Part shown: one piece after another, positions 19,227 through 27,570 of the stretch
Layout: each line of letters starts with the position of its first letter
Position numbering within the stretch: position 1 is the stretch's first letter
Assembly: GCA_902613545.1 (NCBI GenBank)
Contig: CACMHW010000003.1
Location: 45,071-109,070 of the forward strand
Length of the DNA stretch: 64,000 bases
Source of the DNA: an uncultured Pelagibacteraceae bacterium
Lineage (GTDB): Bacteria > Pseudomonadota > Alphaproteobacteria > Pelagibacterales > Pelagibacteraceae
Direction: 5' to 3'
Position numbers and translations under genes: made by a program
Notes under the pieces: model-generated
Database searches by the model: none
What the model was told of the DNA's origin: nothing
The model's input: the letters and a program-made list of their open reading frames with translations, nothing else

Positions 19227-20491
19227 TTTTTATCTCCGTGCATAAGAATAGTTGGTTTTCTATTCGCTAAGATTCCTTTTGGCTTAAACACCATAATTAA
19301 TACCATTGCTCCACCAAAGGCTATCATTCTGTATTGTTCTAAATCTCTAAACATTTCTGTTATTCCAATTAAGAAAATTGATGCAAGAACTACTCCAGTT
19401 TGTGAACCCATCCCACCTAAAACGACTATAGCGACAATGATTGCTGACTCAATAAAAGTAAAACTTTCTGGACTAATAAAAGCTTGTCGTGTTGCAAAGA
19501 ATGAACCAGCAAAACCACCAAACATAGCACCGATTGCAAAAGCAGTTAATTTTGTATTTGTAGGATTAACTCCTAAGGATTTACAAGCAATTTCATCTTC
19601 TCTTAAAGCCTCCCAGGCTCTACCAACAGGAAGTTTTCTTATCTTCAGTGTAAAATAATTTGTAATTAAGGCTAAGACTAGAATTAAATAGTATAAAAAT
19701 ATTATTCGGTGCATTGTTGAATATTCAAGATTGAAAAACAAATGAAAACTTATTTCCCCTTCATCTGGAGATCTTTTAAAAGGTAATCCAAAAAATGATG
19801 GTCGTGGTATTCCAGTGATCCCGTCAGGTCCATTGGTTACTTCATACCAATTAATTAAAATAATTCTTATAATTTCTCCAAATCCCAAAGTAACAATCGC
19901 AAGATAATCTCCTCTTAATCTTAAAACAGGAAAGCCAAGTAAGATTCCAAAAAAAGCTGCAAATAATCCTGCTAAAGGTAAACAAATCCAAAAAGACCAA
20001 CCAAAAGTAGTTGCGATTAATGCATATGAATATGCACCAACTGCATAGAAGGCTACATAACCTAAATCGAGAAGACCTGCTAAACCAACTACGATATTTA
20101 AACCCCAACCAAGCATGATGTAGGTTAAAATCATTATCGCTACATCCATAAAATATCTGTCGGTAAAAGGTAAAAATGGGAACACGACAGCAAATAAAAT
20201 TGCAGTAATTGCAAAGTGTTTTGCTTTATCCTCAGTTACCGCTGAAAACTTAGATGTGAACTTTGAAAAAAAAGTAATTTCAGTTTTTCTAGCGGAATTT
20301 AAATTAATTAAAAATCGTCCTAAAATACAAAGTCCAACTAATAAAAAAACTACTCCCCATTGAGGAGTAATAAATAAACCTTCTCCCTTAGATGCAGTTC
20401 TAAGGCCAACTATCGGGCCGAATAGTGCTAAGGCAATTAAGCCTGTAAATAAACTATCTTTAAATGACTGAATGATATCTTTCTTTTCCAT
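19223..20491 (-). CDS. livM: Branched-chain amino acid ABC transporter permease LivM
   Basis: A 422-residue inner-membrane permease with about ten hydrophobic segments. It has the LivM landmarks GLAGLLDLGYVAFYAVGAY, LRGDYLAIVTLGFGEIIRI, the cytoplasmic coupling helix GRAWEALREDEIACKSLGVNP, and FAGSFFATRQAFISPESF. It carries an N-terminal extension of about 100 residues with two extra hydrophobic segments before the conserved core, as in some proteobacterial LivM. It overlaps livH by one base and livG by four. Confidence 0.93.
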   Translation of the reverse strand: MEKKDIIQSFKDSLFTGLIALALFGPIVGLRTASKGEGLFITPQWGVVFLLVGLCILGRFLINLNSARKTEITFFSKFTSKFSAVTEDKAKHFAITAILFAVVFPFLPFTDRYFMDVAIMILTYIMLGWGLNIVVGLAGLLDLGYVAFYAVGAYSYALIATTFGWSFWICLPLAGLFAAFFGILLGFPVLRLRGDYLAIVTLGFGEIIRIILINWYEVTNGPDGITGIPRPSFFGLPFKRSPDEGEISFHLFFNLEYSTMHRIIFLYYLILVLALITNYFTLKIRKLPVGRAWEALREDEIACKSLGVNPTNTKLTAFAIGAMFGGFAGSFFATRQAFISPESFTFIESAIIVAIVVLGGMGSQTGVVLASIFLIGITEMFRDLEQYRMIAFGGAMVLIMVFKPKGILANRKPTILMHGDKK

Positions 20492-21402
20492 TAAACTTTC
20501 TCGATGTCAGGTTTTCCAAGAAATCCAGTTGGAAAGAAAATTAAAACTACGATTAATACACTAAAAGCTGCAACATCTTTATATTCAAGTGAAACATATC
20601 CAGCCCAGAAGGTTTCTATAAGTCCGATTAACAAGCCACCTAACATTGCTCCAGGTAAAGAGCCAATTCCGCCAAGCACTGCAGCTGTAAAAGCTTTAAT
20701 GCCTGCTAAGAACCCAATGTAAAAATCAATTACACCGTAATAAAGAACAAACATCATTCCAGCCACTGATGCTAATGAAGAGCCAATTATAAATGTAATT
20801 GAAATTGTTCTATCTACATTAATTCCTAATAATGCGGTCATTGTTCTATCTTGTTCACAAGCTCTCTGAGCTCTACCTAAATCTGTTTTTGTAATAAGAT
20901 AAGTAAAAATACCCATTAAAATTATTGTTAAGATTACAATGAAAATTTGAAGATAACTTACTGTAACTATAAATTCAGAGTTCTTAAAAAATTCTAAACC
21001 ACCGCTAATCAAAGGTTGCATGGGCTTTACTCTGGCTCCTTGAGCAACTTGGACATAGTTTTGTAGCACAATTGACATACCTAAAGCAGAAATAAGCGGA
21101 GCTAATCTGAAAGATCCTCTTAGCGGTTTGTAAGCTAATTTTTCAACTGTCCATCCATAACAAGCTGTGAAAAGCATAGCTATCAATAAAACTAAAAGTA
21201 AAATAATTGGTAACGCTACTCCAGTTAAACCAAAAATTATAAATGAAATTAAAGCAACAAAAGCTCCGATCATAAAAATGTCTCCATGGGCAAAATTAAT
21301 CATTCCAATAATTCCATAGACCATGGTGTAACCAATCGCGATGAGTCCATAAATCGAACCTAAAGTAATCCCGTTAACTAATTGTTGTATAAAATATTCC
21401 AT
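20491..21402 (-). CDS. livH: Branched-chain amino acid ABC transporter permease LivH
   Basis: A 303-residue permease with about eight hydrophobic segments, the usual LivH size. Motifs are QQLVNGITLGSIYGLIAIGYTMVYGI, MINFAHGDIFMIGAF, the coupling loop GRAQRACEQDRTMTALLGINVDR and the C-terminal AVLGGIGSLPGAMLGG. It is the first gene of the liv operon, starting 3 bp after the stop of the ProC-like gene, so transcription may begin upstream of that gene, or inside it. Confidence 0.94.
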   Translation of the reverse strand: MEYFIQQLVNGITLGSIYGLIAIGYTMVYGIIGMINFAHGDIFMIGAFVALISFIIFGLTGVALPIILLLVLLIAMLFTACYGWTVEKLAYKPLRGSFRLAPLISALGMSIVLQNYVQVAQGARVKPMQPLISGGLEFFKNSEFIVTVSYLQIFIVILTIILMGIFTYLITKTDLGRAQRACEQDRTMTALLGINVDRTISITFIIGSSLASVAGMMFVLYYGVIDFYIGFLAGIKAFTAAVLGGIGSLPGAMLGGLLIGLIETFWAGYVSLEYKDVAAFSVLIVVLIFFPTGFLGKPDIEKV

Positions 21403-21405
21403 GAT

Positions 21406-22170
21406 TTACTTACTTACTCTCTTATTTACGTTATCAAGAGCTTTGGTGAATTTAGTAAAGAATTTTCCTTTTTTCAATTCATTAAGAACCTGCATATTAA
21501 GGCCCTTTGGTGTCTGTGAGTCCGCTACGAGTTTTTTAAATCCTTGAGATGATTTATTTAATGCATCATGGCTTAAAGCTAAAAATAATTCAGCTGTATA
21601 CGTATCAGATAGTTTTTTGTTAATGCCTTTTTTAATTAACCATTTAGAACTCGTATTAAGCATCTCATAGTATGTTGCCATTAAAGAAGCGGTAGACCAA
21701 AACTTATAGCTTAGTTTTTCATTTCTTAGCTCTAGAACTTGCCCTAAATGTTTAAAAATGTTCTTAGCAAATTTACTTGGCGGACAAATAATAACTGGCC
21801 CCTTTTTAATTTCAATTGGAGGCAAAGGTATAGCTCTTGTGATATTCTTATTCTTTGTAATCTTTTTAAGTTTGTCTAAATTGATTGTCGAAATAAGACT
21901 AATTATTTTTTTGTTTTTTAAAAATTTCAATTTAGGTAATATTTTATTACCAACATTAGGTGTAACGCCTAAAAATACTACTGAGGATTTATCTATTATT
22001 TCTTGATTATTATTACATACTTTTATTTTTCTATAACTTTTAGATAGTTTTTTAGCTATGTTTCTATTTCTTGAAGATATATAAATTCTCTTAATTTTAA
22101 GCTTTGATTTAAAAATACCAAAAATAATTGATGATGAAATTTTACCAGTTCCTATAAATCCTAAAATCAT
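21406..22170 (-). CDS. Pyrroline-5-carboxylate reductase family protein (diverged)
   Basis: A 254-residue NAD(P)-binding protein, close to ProC length. It begins directly with the Rossmann motif LGFIGTGKISSSI and has YISSRNRNIAKKL, VVFLGVTPNVG and the AIPLPPIEIKKGPV stretch seen in ProC (usually RxMPN). The C-terminal signature, normally like SPGGTT, is changed to TPKGLNMQ, so activity on pyrroline-5-carboxylate is not assured. It starts only two bases from the divergent AbrB-family start and ends 3 bp before livH, so it may be the first gene of the liv transcript. The start is well fixed by the Rossmann motif. Confidence 0.75.
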   Translation of the reverse strand: MILGFIGTGKISSSIIFGIFKSKLKIKRIYISSRNRNIAKKLSKSYRKIKVCNNNQEIIDKSSVVFLGVTPNVGNKILPKLKFLKNKKIISLISTINLDKLKKITKNKNITRAIPLPPIEIKKGPVIICPPSKFAKNIFKHLGQVLELRNEKLSYKFWSTASLMATYYEMLNTSSKWLIKKGINKKLSDTYTAELFLALSHDALNKSSQGFKKLVADSQTPKGLNMQVLNELKKGKFFTKFTKALDNVNKRVSK

Positions 22171-22172
22171 GA

Positions 22173-23249
22173 ATGATGCAGAATAACCAAGCTATACCTT
22201 TTAATAAAGAAAATTTTAAACAGATATTTTCAATACCGTTTATATCTGTCATCATAATATCAATACCAAGTGCTATTATAGCTGAATATTTTAATATTCC
22301 TTTAGCCTGGTTCTTAGGGCCAATGCTAATAACTTCTTTAGCTTCATTAATGGGTCTTAAAACTAAAATGCCGAGGTTGGTATTATCCTCGATATTAATA
22401 TTTCTTGGTCTTTATATTGGTAACTACATAGACAAAGATTTATTTAGTCAAATGCAAGATTGGCTCTGGACATCTTTTATTATGTTAATTTACATAATTT
22501 TGAGTGTTTTAATCGTTTCAAAATATTTAGAAAAATTTTCAAAATATGAGAAAAAAACTTCTATTTTTTCAGCTGCACCAGGTGCGTTAGGCCCGCTAAT
22601 GATATTAGCCGAAGATGCAAAAACTGACCTGAGCCAAGTAGCTACGTCTCATCTAATAAGATTAATTATTATAATTACAGTTTTTCCATTTATCGTGAAT
22701 AGTTTCTACGATGTAGATAACGTCAATATTTCTGAAAAAGTAATTATAAATCAAAATTTATATCATTTAATGATTTTAATTATTTTTTCTGTAATTTTCA
22801 TTTTGATCTTTGAAAAGATAAAAGTTCCAGCTGCATTATTAACAGGAACTTTAGTAGCAAGTGGTTTACTGCAAATCACCGAGGTTGCAAGTTATCAAAT
22901 ATCTCCTGACATTATCGATTATTGTTTATTAATTCTAGGTTCCTCTGTAGGGTGCAGATTTGCTGATAAAACATTCAATGAAATAGGAAGAAATGCTTTA
23001 CATAGTTTTGTAGCGACTTTCTTATTAGTGATATTGGGCTTCCTAGCAGCGGTTGTTGCAGGATTAGTAATTGATAAAAACTTCTTTACTTTATTGTTAT
23101 CGTATTGCCCTGGAGGAATTTATGAAGTTGCAGTAATAGCAATTTTTTTTGATCTAGATCCTGAGTTTGTCTCTTTTCACCATATCATCCGCTTATTAAT
23201 GATATTGTTCATTGTGCCTATATTATTGAAGTTTTTAAAAAAAACCTGA
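22173..23249 (+). CDS. AbrB-family (PF05145-type) integral membrane protein
   Basis: A 358-residue protein with about ten hydrophobic segments in two repeated halves, matching the AbrB membrane family (distinct from the AbrB transcription factor). Repeated patterns are IPLAWFLGPMLITSLASLMGL and VPAALLTGTLVASGLLQIT, and each half ends in a Gly/Pro-rich segment (AAPGALGPLMILA; YCPGGIYEVAVIA). The family is described as regulator-associated or putative transport proteins; function is uncertain. Two ATG codons occur in tandem at the start, two bases from the divergent ProC-like start. Confidence 0.8.
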   Translation: MMQNNQAIPFNKENFKQIFSIPFISVIIISIPSAIIAEYFNIPLAWFLGPMLITSLASLMGLKTKMPRLVLSSILIFLGLYIGNYIDKDLFSQMQDWLWTSFIMLIYIILSVLIVSKYLEKFSKYEKKTSIFSAAPGALGPLMILAEDAKTDLSQVATSHLIRLIIIITVFPFIVNSFYDVDNVNISEKVIINQNLYHLMILIIFSVIFILIFEKIKVPAALLTGTLVASGLLQITEVASYQISPDIIDYCLLILGSSVGCRFADKTFNEIGRNALHSFVATFLLVILGFLAAVVAGLVIDKNFFTLLLSYCPGGIYEVAVIAIFFDLDPEFVSFHHIIRLLMILFIVPILLKFLKKT

Positions 23250-23300
23250 ATTAAACTATCTCTTTTTGACATTAGTGTTTAATCAATCTACTTTTTTGCA

Positions 23301-23687
23301 ATGGCAAATGTTATAGATCTAATTGGAAGAATTTTTATTTCGGCTTTGTTTTTAATCTCTGCCTTCAATAAAATTTTTAATTTAGAAGGATCCATGAGCT
23401 GGATGGAGGGTTTTGGACTACCTGGTTTTTTAATTTATCCAGCTATTGTAATCGAAATAGTTTTGCCAGTACTTGTGATCGTGGGATATCAGGCAAGAAT
23501 CGCAGCAGGTATTCTTTCGATCTTCTGCTTGATGACTGCATTTATTTTTCATTTTGATTTTTCAAACCAGATGCAACTTGTTTCATTTCTTAAAAATATT
23601 GGTTTAGCTGGAGGGTTTTTGTTTATAGTTGCTAACGGGACAAAAGACTGGGCAGTAGACAAAGAAAAAAAATACGTAAGACTTTAA
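23301..23687 (+). CDS. DoxX-family membrane protein
   Basis: A 128-residue protein with four hydrophobic segments. The N-terminal LIGRIFISALFLISAFNKIFN and YPAIVIEIVLPVLVIVGYQARIAAGIL match the DoxX family (small inner-membrane proteins linked to thiol or quinone redox in various bacteria). It follows the AbrB-family gene after 51 bp and is followed by a strong bidirectional hairpin terminator. Specific function unknown. Confidence 0.85.
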   Translation: MANVIDLIGRIFISALFLISAFNKIFNLEGSMSWMEGFGLPGFLIYPAIVIEIVLPVLVIVGYQARIAAGILSIFCLMTAFIFHFDFSNQMQLVSFLKNIGLAGGFLFIVANGTKDWAVDKEKKYVRL

Positions 23688-23690
23688 ATA

Positions 23691-23722
23691 AAAAAACCCG
23701 CAAATTGCTTTGCGGGTTTTTT
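23691..23722 (+). terminator. Bidirectional rho-independent terminator between doxX and the outer-membrane protein gene
   Basis: The stem CCCGCAAA/TTTGCGGG with loop TTGC is flanked by six or more A on the left and T on the right. It can therefore end plus-strand doxX transcripts and minus-strand transcripts from the convergent outer-membrane gene (stop at 23745). Confidence 0.9.
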
Positions 23723-23744
23723 CAATCTAAAATTTTAATAATTA

Positions 23745-24389
23745 TTAAAATTTATATCCTATAGAAAATTTTACAGCTACGTCTTCTAAATCAGCTACAA
23801 CTTTATTTCCATTTCCATCAGCAGCACTTGCCGAGTAGTCTTCGAAATCAGTGTAAGTTAGATCAGCTTTGTAAAAAGTATTTGCGTAAGGCAAGTCACC
23901 TTTAGCACCTATACCTAAAGTGTAACCAAATACATCTTGGTTAGGATAAGTTGATCCTGAGTTTAGTGACTCCAAAGTCACAATAGTAGCATGTTGTAAT
24001 CCACCTTTAAGGTAAATCTCAGCTCCAGCATACTCTGTTACTGAATAATCTACATATAGTTGGACAACATTATCAAGTTCTGCTTCCGCTTTATAGGTTC
24101 CGGCTGATTGGTCGCCAGTGTCAGTTCTAGACTTGGATCCCATCTCTCTAGTTGGAATATAAGAAAGACCAAACATGATCCCGTCACCTCCTGTCTCAAC
24201 GAAAAATTCTGGAACCACTACTTCTTCAGAATGACTCCCATTGTTCGTTTCGCCACTTGATCTAGTAGTTTCTGTACCTGAAACATCAAACATGTGCATT
24301 GCACCTGTTATACCTATTGCCGTATCAGCTTTAACCGATTGGCAAGCTAAGAATATAAATGATAAAAATATTGCAATATTTTTTTTCAT
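23745..24389 (-). CDS. Outer-membrane beta-barrel protein (hypothetical)
   Basis: A 214-residue exported protein: signal peptide ending near CQSVKA, then alternating hydrophobic/polar strands and a terminal phenylalanine (FSIGYKF), the usual outer-membrane insertion signal. Strand-like segments such as VVQLYVDYSVTEYAGAEIYLKGGLQ and VFGYTLGIGAKGDLPYANTFYKADLTYTDFEDY suggest an 8- to 10-strand barrel of the OmpW/OprF-like size. The charge pattern is acidic with little lysine. The ligand is unknown. It stands alone between a terminator and an own promoter, consistent with a separately regulated surface protein. Confidence 0.72.
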   Translation of the reverse strand: MKKNIAIFLSFIFLACQSVKADTAIGITGAMHMFDVSGTETTRSSGETNNGSHSEEVVVPEFFVETGGDGIMFGLSYIPTREMGSKSRTDTGDQSAGTYKAEAELDNVVQLYVDYSVTEYAGAEIYLKGGLQHATIVTLESLNSGSTYPNQDVFGYTLGIGAKGDLPYANTFYKADLTYTDFEDYSASAADGNGNKVVADLEDVAVKFSIGYKF

Positions 24390-24424
24390 ACTTCTTCCTT
24401 AATTAATATTAATATTAATGAATC

Positions 24425-24453
24425 TATTTAACTTATTAGATTTTTATCGTCAA
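24425..24453 (-). promoter_or_regulatory. Candidate sigma-70 promoter of the outer-membrane protein gene
   Basis: On the minus strand TTGACG (24453-24448) is separated by exactly 17 bases from TAAATA (24430-24425), about 35 bases upstream of the ATG. An SD-like AAGGAAG precedes the start, after an ATTAAT triplet-like repeat. Read by eye; in such AT-rich DNA chance matches are common. Confidence 0.4.
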
Positions 24454-24526
24454 ATTCAATTCTAAGGTTAATTGTCAAAAACTAAGTAAATTGGCCATTT
24501 TTAGTGTTGTAAATTAACAACAATGT

Positions 24527-26026
24527 CTATTTTTTACTTAATATACCTCTATAAATTTGCCATCCCACAATGACAATTATTAGCAACATAATTATTAACG
24601 TCAAAGGCCTATCCCATAAAAATGACCAGGAACCGTCACTTATAAGGAGAGATCTACGTAAATTTTCCTCCATTAAACCTCCTAATACGAAAGCTAGAAT
24701 TAAAGGCGGCATTGGGAAATCATATAATCGTAGAATGGTTGCCACCACTGCAATACCAATCATTAAAAATATATCAAAATTGTTAAATGACATTAAATAA
24801 ATACCAGTCACTGAAAAAAACAAAATTAAAGGTATCAAAAATGTCCTTGGTGTCGCCAATACTCTGGCAATATATGGAATTAAAGGTAAATTTAGAATTA
24901 ATAAAATTACCATTCCAATATACATCGACATTATTACTGACCAGAAAATTTCAGGATTTGTTTGGTATAATCTTGGACCTGGTTGAATGCCAAAACCTAA
25001 AAGCGCTCCTAACATAACTGCTGTAGTTCCGCTACCAGGTATTCCTAAAGTAAGTAATGGTACGAAAGACCCTGAACAAGCCGCATTATTAGCAGTTTCA
25101 GGTGCGGCTAATCCATTAATACTTCCTTTTCCAAATTTTTGTTTTTCTTCATCATTAACAAAGTTTCTCTCCATTCCATAAGCTAAAAAAGACGCTATTG
25201 TTGACCCTGCTCCAGGTAGGACTCCAATAATAAAACCTAATACAGATGATCTTGGAATAGTTTTAACCATTTTTTTTGTCTCATCTTTGTCTAGTTTAAT
25301 TGAACCAAGCTGTGACAAAGAAATTTGTTTTGCAACCCTCGTTGGATCATTTGCTTTAAATATTATAGTTAAAGCCTCACTCATTGCGAAAGTTGCCATT
25401 ACTACTAGGACAAAGCTTATACCATCAGATAAATTCATATTTTGAAATGTAAATCTTGGAATATCTGAAAGAGTATCTTGACCAACGCTTGCCAACATTA
25501 AACCTAGTACAACCATCATCATCGCTTTAAGAAAATGTCCTTTAGCTGAAAAAGCTGATACTGCAGTTAAGCCTAAAATCATCAAACCAAAATAATCTGG
25601 GGATCTAAAAGCTAAACTCACTTTTGATAAACTTGGTGCTGCGATCAAAAGAAATACTGCAGCGATCGTACCGCCTGCAAAAGAACTATACGCTGCAATT
25701 GCTAATGCCTTGCCAGCTTTTCCTTGTTGTGCCATAGGATAGCCATCAAATGAGGTAGCAACAGTGCCAGGTATTCCAGGAGCATTAATTAAAATTGAAG
25801 ATGTAGATCCCCCAAAAACTGCACCATAATAAACACCAGCCATTAGGATTAGTCCAGTGGATGGTTCAAAACCGTATGTTATCGGTATCATTAATGCGAT
25901 GGCGGTCATCGGTCCTAAGCCGGGCAACATTCCAATGATTGTTCCAGCAAAACAGCCAATCATGACCATCATTAAATTTTTAATTGAAAAAGCTGTTTCT
26001 AATCCAATGAGTATACCTTCGATCAT
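24527..26026 (-). CDS. tctA: Tripartite tricarboxylate transporter, large permease TctA
   Basis: A 499-residue inner-membrane permease with about twelve hydrophobic segments. TctA landmarks are GCFAGTIIGMLPGLGPMTAIALMIP, YYGAVFGGSTSSILINAPG, IGVLPGAGSTIASFLAYGMER and NNAACSGSFVPLLTLGIPGSGTTAVMLGAL. It overlaps tctB by four bases. TTT systems import carboxylates such as citrate, tartrate, terephthalate or glutarate using a periplasmic binding protein; the adjacent glutarate hydroxylase gene suggests glutarate or a related C5 acid here, as inference. Confidence 0.94.
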   Translation of the reverse strand: MIEGILIGLETAFSIKNLMMVMIGCFAGTIIGMLPGLGPMTAIALMIPITYGFEPSTGLILMAGVYYGAVFGGSTSSILINAPGIPGTVATSFDGYPMAQQGKAGKALAIAAYSSFAGGTIAAVFLLIAAPSLSKVSLAFRSPDYFGLMILGLTAVSAFSAKGHFLKAMMMVVLGLMLASVGQDTLSDIPRFTFQNMNLSDGISFVLVVMATFAMSEALTIIFKANDPTRVAKQISLSQLGSIKLDKDETKKMVKTIPRSSVLGFIIGVLPGAGSTIASFLAYGMERNFVNDEEKQKFGKGSINGLAAPETANNAACSGSFVPLLTLGIPGSGTTAVMLGALLGFGIQPGPRLYQTNPEIFWSVIMSMYIGMVILLILNLPLIPYIARVLATPRTFLIPLILFFSVTGIYLMSFNNFDIFLMIGIAVVATILRLYDFPMPPLILAFVLGGLMEENLRRSLLISDGSWSFLWDRPLTLIIMLLIIVIVGWQIYRGILSKK

Positions 26027-26493
26027 CCCATAACTCCTATATATTGTAAAAATGGATCACGAAGATAAATATTTAATAGACCATGAAGGAGATACATAAA
26101 TATTGCTACAAAAGGAAATGATAAAAGAAAAATCCATAACCACTTTCTCTCACCTAAAACAATGTAAGATAAAACTAAAAAAATAGAAGTTGATAAGAAA
26201 TATCCAGCTCTTAAAATTGTTAGTCCGTATAAAATCATTAATACAACCAACATAATTGTTTTTTTATAATCCAGAATTGATAAGTCTACATTAGAGGGCT
26301 TGGTCTCTGGTAAAATAATGTAGAGAGCAGAAAACATTAGTCCTGCATAACCTAAATATATTGGAAATGTTTTTGCATTAAACGCTGCATTTTCATCAAA
26401 AGTAAAAACTTGAATTTGATGAGCTGTATATAAATAAAAACCTGAAAAAATAAAAAAGAGCAGTGAAATAATCTTTGAAGGACTGATTTTCAC
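26023..26493 (-). CDS. tctB: Tripartite tricarboxylate transporter, small permease TctB
   Basis: A 156-residue protein with four hydrophobic segments, the normal TctB layout. TctB sequences are poorly conserved; the assignment rests on size, topology (LLFFIFSGFYLYTAHQIQ at the N-terminus, AKTFPIYLGYAGL after it) and position between tctC (18-bp gap) and tctA (4-bp overlap). It forms the membrane unit with TctA. Confidence 0.88.
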   Translation of the reverse strand: MKISPSKIISLLFFIFSGFYLYTAHQIQVFTFDENAAFNAKTFPIYLGYAGLMFSALYIILPETKPSNVDLSILDYKKTIMLVVLMILYGLTILRAGYFLSTSIFLVLSYIVLGERKWLWIFLLSFPFVAIFMYLLHGLLNIYLRDPFLQYIGVMG

Positions 26494-26511
26494 TGCTCTT
26501 TCCTTAACTAT

Positions 26512-27504
26512 TTATTTAATTACGCCTAAATTTTTTAACAATCCAGTCATTTCAACTGTTTGTTTTTCCAAAAATTTAACGAATTTTTTGTCTGGGTTAT
26601 AAATATTTACCCAAGCATTTCTTTTTCTGACTGCTTCCCATTCAGGTGTTTTTTGAACATCGCCTAACATTTTAGCAATTTTTTTTCTCTCACCATCACT
26701 CATACCTGGAGGGCCAAAGAAACCTCTCCAATTTACGAAGATTGCGTTAGTTCCTTGTTCTTTTAATGTAGGAACATCTGGCGCATCAGCAACTCTTTTA
26801 GGAGCTGTGATACCAAGAATTTTTACTTGGTCTCGAGCACCCATTACTTCTCCTAAACCAGTTGAAAGAATTTGAGTTTCACCTGATAAAAGTCCAGCTA
26901 ACGCTTTTCCACCTGCATCGTAAGGAATGTAAACAACATCATTTGGATTAGCACCAGCTTCTTTAAATGCTAATGCACCAATTAAATGGTCCATACTTCC
27001 TCTAACAGATCCACCAGCCATTTTTACTGACTTAGGATTTGCTTTGTAAGCAGCAACTACATCTTTCCAAGAGTTATAAGGTGAGTTCTTTGCTGCAACG
27101 ATTGCACCATAATCACCAATTACACCAGCTATCGGTACAACATCTTTATAAGATGTAACCTTGGCTGCGTTCTTTTTATCTACATAACCAGAGTGTCTAG
27201 TTATTGACCTAAGAACCAATGGAGTAGATTGAACTAAAATCGTATCTGAAGGTTTAGTATTTATCATGTATGATAAAGCTTTTCCTCCACCACCACCTGA
27301 CATATTTTCAAATGATGCACTATTTAAAAAACCAGCTTTAGTTAAAGCTTCACCAGTTCCTCTAGCAGTTCCATCCCAACCACCACCAGCACCACCACCA
27401 ATTACAAAGTGTAATTTGTCAGCAGCGAAAGATGTATTTGAAACTGAAGTTAAAAGAACAGTCGCGAAAACTAGGCTGATAAGTTTTTTGAACTTATTGA
27501 ACAT
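26512..27504 (-). CDS. tctC: Tripartite tricarboxylate transporter, periplasmic binding protein TctC
   Basis: A 330-residue TctC/Bug-type binding protein with a signal peptide ending at SFAAD. It contains FVIGGGAGGGWDGTARGTGEAL, VKMAGGSVRGSMDHLIGALAFKEAGA, YIPYDAGGKALAGLLSGETQ and the Bug-family WRGFFGPPGMSDGER. These proteins bind carboxylates by a pair of loops and water bridges. The leader ends GGGGAAATA before the ATG, like the two Liv-type binding-protein genes. It is the first gene of tctCBA and lies 67 bp downstream of the glaH stop, so it may share glaH transcription or have its own promoter. Confidence 0.93.
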   Translation of the reverse strand: MFNKFKKLISLVFATVLLTSVSNTSFAADKLHFVIGGGAGGGWDGTARGTGEALTKAGFLNSASFENMSGGGGGKALSYMINTKPSDTILVQSTPLVLRSITRHSGYVDKKNAAKVTSYKDVVPIAGVIGDYGAIVAAKNSPYNSWKDVVAAYKANPKSVKMAGGSVRGSMDHLIGALAFKEAGANPNDVVYIPYDAGGKALAGLLSGETQILSTGLGEVMGARDQVKILGITAPKRVADAPDVPTLKEQGTNAIFVNWRGFFGPPGMSDGERKKIAKMLGDVQKTPEWEAVRKRNAWVNIYNPDKKFVKFLEKQTVEMTGLLKNLGVIK

Positions 27505-27570
27505 TATTTCCCCCTGTGTTTATTAATTATTCATATTAAAATAAATAACTAATCTAGAGTCAACTGGGTA

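Noticed and set aside
19851-20108. Minus-strand 85-residue ORF inside livM
   Set aside because: Shadow of livM in another frame, Cys/Trp/Ser-rich with no family resemblance. The same applies to 33388-33723 (inside the LivM-like gene), 54592-54840 (inside rodA) and the plus-strand ORFs opposite gcvT, acnA, livG and others.
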